In this document: one piece after another, positions 30,314 to 31,968 of the stretch | Position numbering within the stretch: position 1 is the first letter of the stretch | Layout: each line of letters starts with the position of its first letter | Assembly: GCA_946539475.1 (NCBI GenBank) | Contig: CAMNHM010000015.1 | Span: forward strand, 1 to 31,968 | Source: an uncultured Prevotellaceae bacterium | Lineage (GTDB): Bacteria; Bacteroidota; Bacteroidia; Bacteroidales; Bacteroidaceae | Direction: 5' to 3' | DNA length: 31,968 nt | Program-made: the position numbers and the translations under genes | Notes under the pieces: model-generated | Told to the model about the DNA's origin: nothing | The model's input: only the letters and a program-made list of their open reading frames with translations | Database searches by the model: none

Positions 30314-30345
30314 CAAAGTTACTACTTTTTTTCCTTTTCTCCAAA
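30314..30345 (-). promoter_or_regulatory. Promoter of rimP-nusA-infB
   Basis: On the - strand TTTG (30345-30342) and TAACTTTG (30321-30314) are separated by 20 bp, a full Bacteroidetes match. The predicted transcription start is near 30308, about 60 nt before the rimP start codon. Confidence 0.75.
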
Positions 30346-30376
30346 TATTTCCAAAGAAAAAGCGCGAAAAGGCCGT

Positions 30377-31968
30377 TTAATTCTTGTCTTTTGGCCTTGG
30401 CGAGAGTATTCTGCGATATTCTTCGGGCGATTTCAGCAGGCGCTCGGCCTCGAGGAGCTGCTTGTCGTAGTTGAGACCTGCCTCGATGGCGCCGCCCTGA
30501 TAGTAGTAGGCAGCGATGATTTCCATCTCGATCATCTGCTGGATGATGTCCCGATGCTTCTTCAGCTCGCTCGAGAGGTCGTGCTTGAGCTTGGCGCCCA
30601 GGGCATCGAAGGCCTCGCGGGCATCATCGTAGTAACCCTCGAAACGCGCCGTCTTCACCAGCTCGTCGAACTGCTTCCGGCTCATGTCGTCGTAGGTGAA
30701 GCCGCTGTCGACCACCCGTTGGCAAAACTCCTGCCAGTCGGCATCGCTGAGATGGAACGCTGCGGGCGGCGCTATCTGCTCATGACGGCTGATATAGTCG
30801 ACGACATAGTCGAACATCACCTCCGTGGAGTCAAGTCCTCCTACCGAGAGATAGTACGCGATATTGGGCATCGTGTCGTTCTTCATCTCCACATCGGGCT
30901 TGATGCCTCCTCCGTCGCGCACCTCACGCCCGCCACGCGTATAGAATACGTGGGTCAGCGAGTCGGGGATACGCTCCTTATAGGCTGCCCCCGACTCACG
31001 GTTGTAGTTGATGGCCTGGATGCAACGCCCCGAGGGGATGTAGTATTTCGAGGTGGTGATTTTCACGTTGGCATGATAGGGCAGGTCCAGCGGCACCTGT
31101 ACGAGGCCCTTTCCGTAGGTGCGCGTACCGAGGATCACTGCGCGGTCCATGTCCTGCAGCGCACCGCTGGTGATCTCGCTGGCAGAGGCCGTCTCGTCGT
31201 TCACCAGCACGACGATGGGCATCAGCGTGTCGACGGGCTCCAGGCGCGTGCGATAGACGCGGTTTGCCTGGGCCACCTTGCCACGATTCTCCACGACGGT
31301 CTGTCCCTGCGGCACCCAGAGGTTCACGATGTTCACGGCCTCCAGCTCGCTGCCGCCACCATTGCTCCGCAGGTCGAACACCAGGCCCTTGGCCCCCTGC
31401 TGCCGCAGCTCCACGAAGGCGCGCCGCACCTCCTTCGAGCAGTCCTCGGTGAACTGGTTCAGGTTGATGTATCCTATCGAGTCGGGACGCATGCCGTAGT
31501 AGGGCAGCTCGGGCAGCTTGACGTTACGTCGGGTGATGCGGAACGACATCTCCCTGCCCGTCGAGGGGCGCTTCACACGCAGCACGAACGTAGTGCCCGG
31601 GTCGCCCCGCAAGTGGCTGCTGACGTAGTTCACAGTCTTGTCGGTCATCACCGAGTCGTCGATGCTCAGGATGATGTCGCCTTTCTTCAGCCCCGCCTCC
31701 GCCGCCGGCATCCCCTCGTAAGGCTCGTCGACGACGACACGCTTCAGCGCCGTATGATACTTCACCAGTGCCCCCATGCCCGCATACTTGCCCGTAAGCA
31801 TCATCTCGAGGTTCTTCGTCTCCTCCTCAGGATAGTACTCGGTGTAGGGGTCCAGCGAGCGTAGCATGCCCTTGATGCCCGCCGTCATCGTCTGCCCCGG
31901 GTTGAGCGAGTCGACGTAGAACAGGTCGATCTGGCTGTACAGGGCGTTGAATATCTCCAGGTTCTTAC
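30377..31968 (-). CDS. C-terminal processing protease, peptidase family S41 (5' end outside window)
   Basis: The frame is open to the right edge of the window (last full codon ends at 31966), so the N-terminus and signal peptide are missing; about 530 residues are visible. The start reads KNLEIFNALYSQIDLFYVDS, then the helical GIKGMLRSLDPYTEYYPEEE region typical of CtpA proteases. A PDZ domain follows (GMGALVKYH..., GLKKGDIILSIDD). The catalytic part has DLRSNGGGSELEAVNIVNLW, then TASASEITSGALQD with the nucleophile Ser and TYGKGLVQ with the Lys base. The ~200 C-terminal residues are an alpha-helical extension. Such enzymes trim or degrade periplasmic proteins. Its transcript probably ends at the rimP leader hairpin. 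Confidence 0.93.
   Translation of the reverse strand, partial: KNLEIFNALYSQIDLFYVDSLNPGQTMTAGIKGMLRSLDPYTEYYPEEETKNLEMMLTGKYAGMGALVKYHTALKRVVVDEPYEGMPAAEAGLKKGDIILSIDDSVMTDKTVNYVSSHLRGDPGTTFVLRVKRPSTGREMSFRITRRNVKLPELPYYGMRPDSIGYINLNQFTEDCSKEVRRAFVELRQQGAKGLVFDLRSNGGGSELEAVNIVNLWVPQGQTVVENRGKVAQANRVYRTRLEPVDTLMPIVVLVNDETASASEITSGALQDMDRAVILGTRTYGKGLVQVPLDLPYHANVKITTSKYYIPSGRCIQAINYNRESGAAYKERIPDSLTHVFYTRGGREVRDGGGIKPDVEMKNDTMPNIAYYLSVGGLDSTEVMFDYVVDYISRHEQIAPPAAFHLSDADWQEFCQRVVDSGFTYDDMSRKQFDELVKTARFEGYYDDAREAFDALGAKLKHDLSSELKKHRDIIQQMIEMEIIAAYYYQGGAIEAGLNYDKQLLEAERLLKSPEEYRRILSPRPKDKN

Overview
The window looks like a chromosomal segment from a Prevotella-like member of the Bacteroidales, probably Prevotellaceae. 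The support is the Bacteroidetes promoter signature (TTTG, about 20 bp, TAnnTTTG) upstream of several genes, almost no Shine-Dalgarno sites, and the gene content: BspA-type leucine-rich repeats, dockerin-like tails, YfhO, an M64 peptidase, a GH92 mannosidase, and the rimP-nusA-infB order. Most of the window is GC-rich; the stretch from about 1.6 to 5.1 kb is visibly richer in A+T. The species cannot be named from the sequence alone.

Left part (1-5740, + strand). The end of a BspA-like surface protein with a dockerin-like tail is followed by about 890 bp without an intact gene. That gap holds a probable Fic-family remnant, G/C hairpins, a four-copy 22-bp tandem repeat and a 16-bp repeat. A promoter with an embedded palindrome then drives two exported proteins with cohesin-like N-termini (one also has a dockerin-like tail) and a 63-residue peptide with an acidic tail. 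A VapBC-like toxin-antitoxin pair follows, its promoter bracketed by a 9-bp inverted repeat. Next comes a truncated glucuronoyl esterase (CE15-like) that keeps its promoter and signal peptide but breaks off in GTTGTC-type repeats.

Middle part (5741-16031, + strand). This region carries a GH92 alpha-mannosidase, an unpartnered siderophore/B12-type ABC ATPase, an exported LD-carboxypeptidase and a YfbK-like von Willebrand A lipoprotein. A three-gene, translationally overlapping cluster follows: a lipoprotein of unknown function, a 675-residue exported protein of unknown function, and an M64 metallopeptidase. Its promoter lies inside an almost perfect 18/19-bp inverted repeat.

Convergent junction (16032-16282). 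This gap consists largely of 22-nt units. Three directly repeated units are followed by four palindromic units that together also form one 88-nt hairpin with compensatory changes.

Right part (16283-31968, - strand). Read in the direction of transcription: the end of a C-terminal processing protease, a promoter with a leader hairpin, rimP, nusA, a 31-bp inverted repeat, infB, a heptamer array, sufB, a small protein with five 16-residue repeats, a YfhO-like membrane protein, an AraC regulator, a GH5 mannanase-like lipoprotein and a DUF3943-like outer-membrane protein. The last four are tightly packed or overlapping, which suggests a locally regulated mannan-related surface module. No tRNA, rRNA, transposase or CRISPR array was seen.
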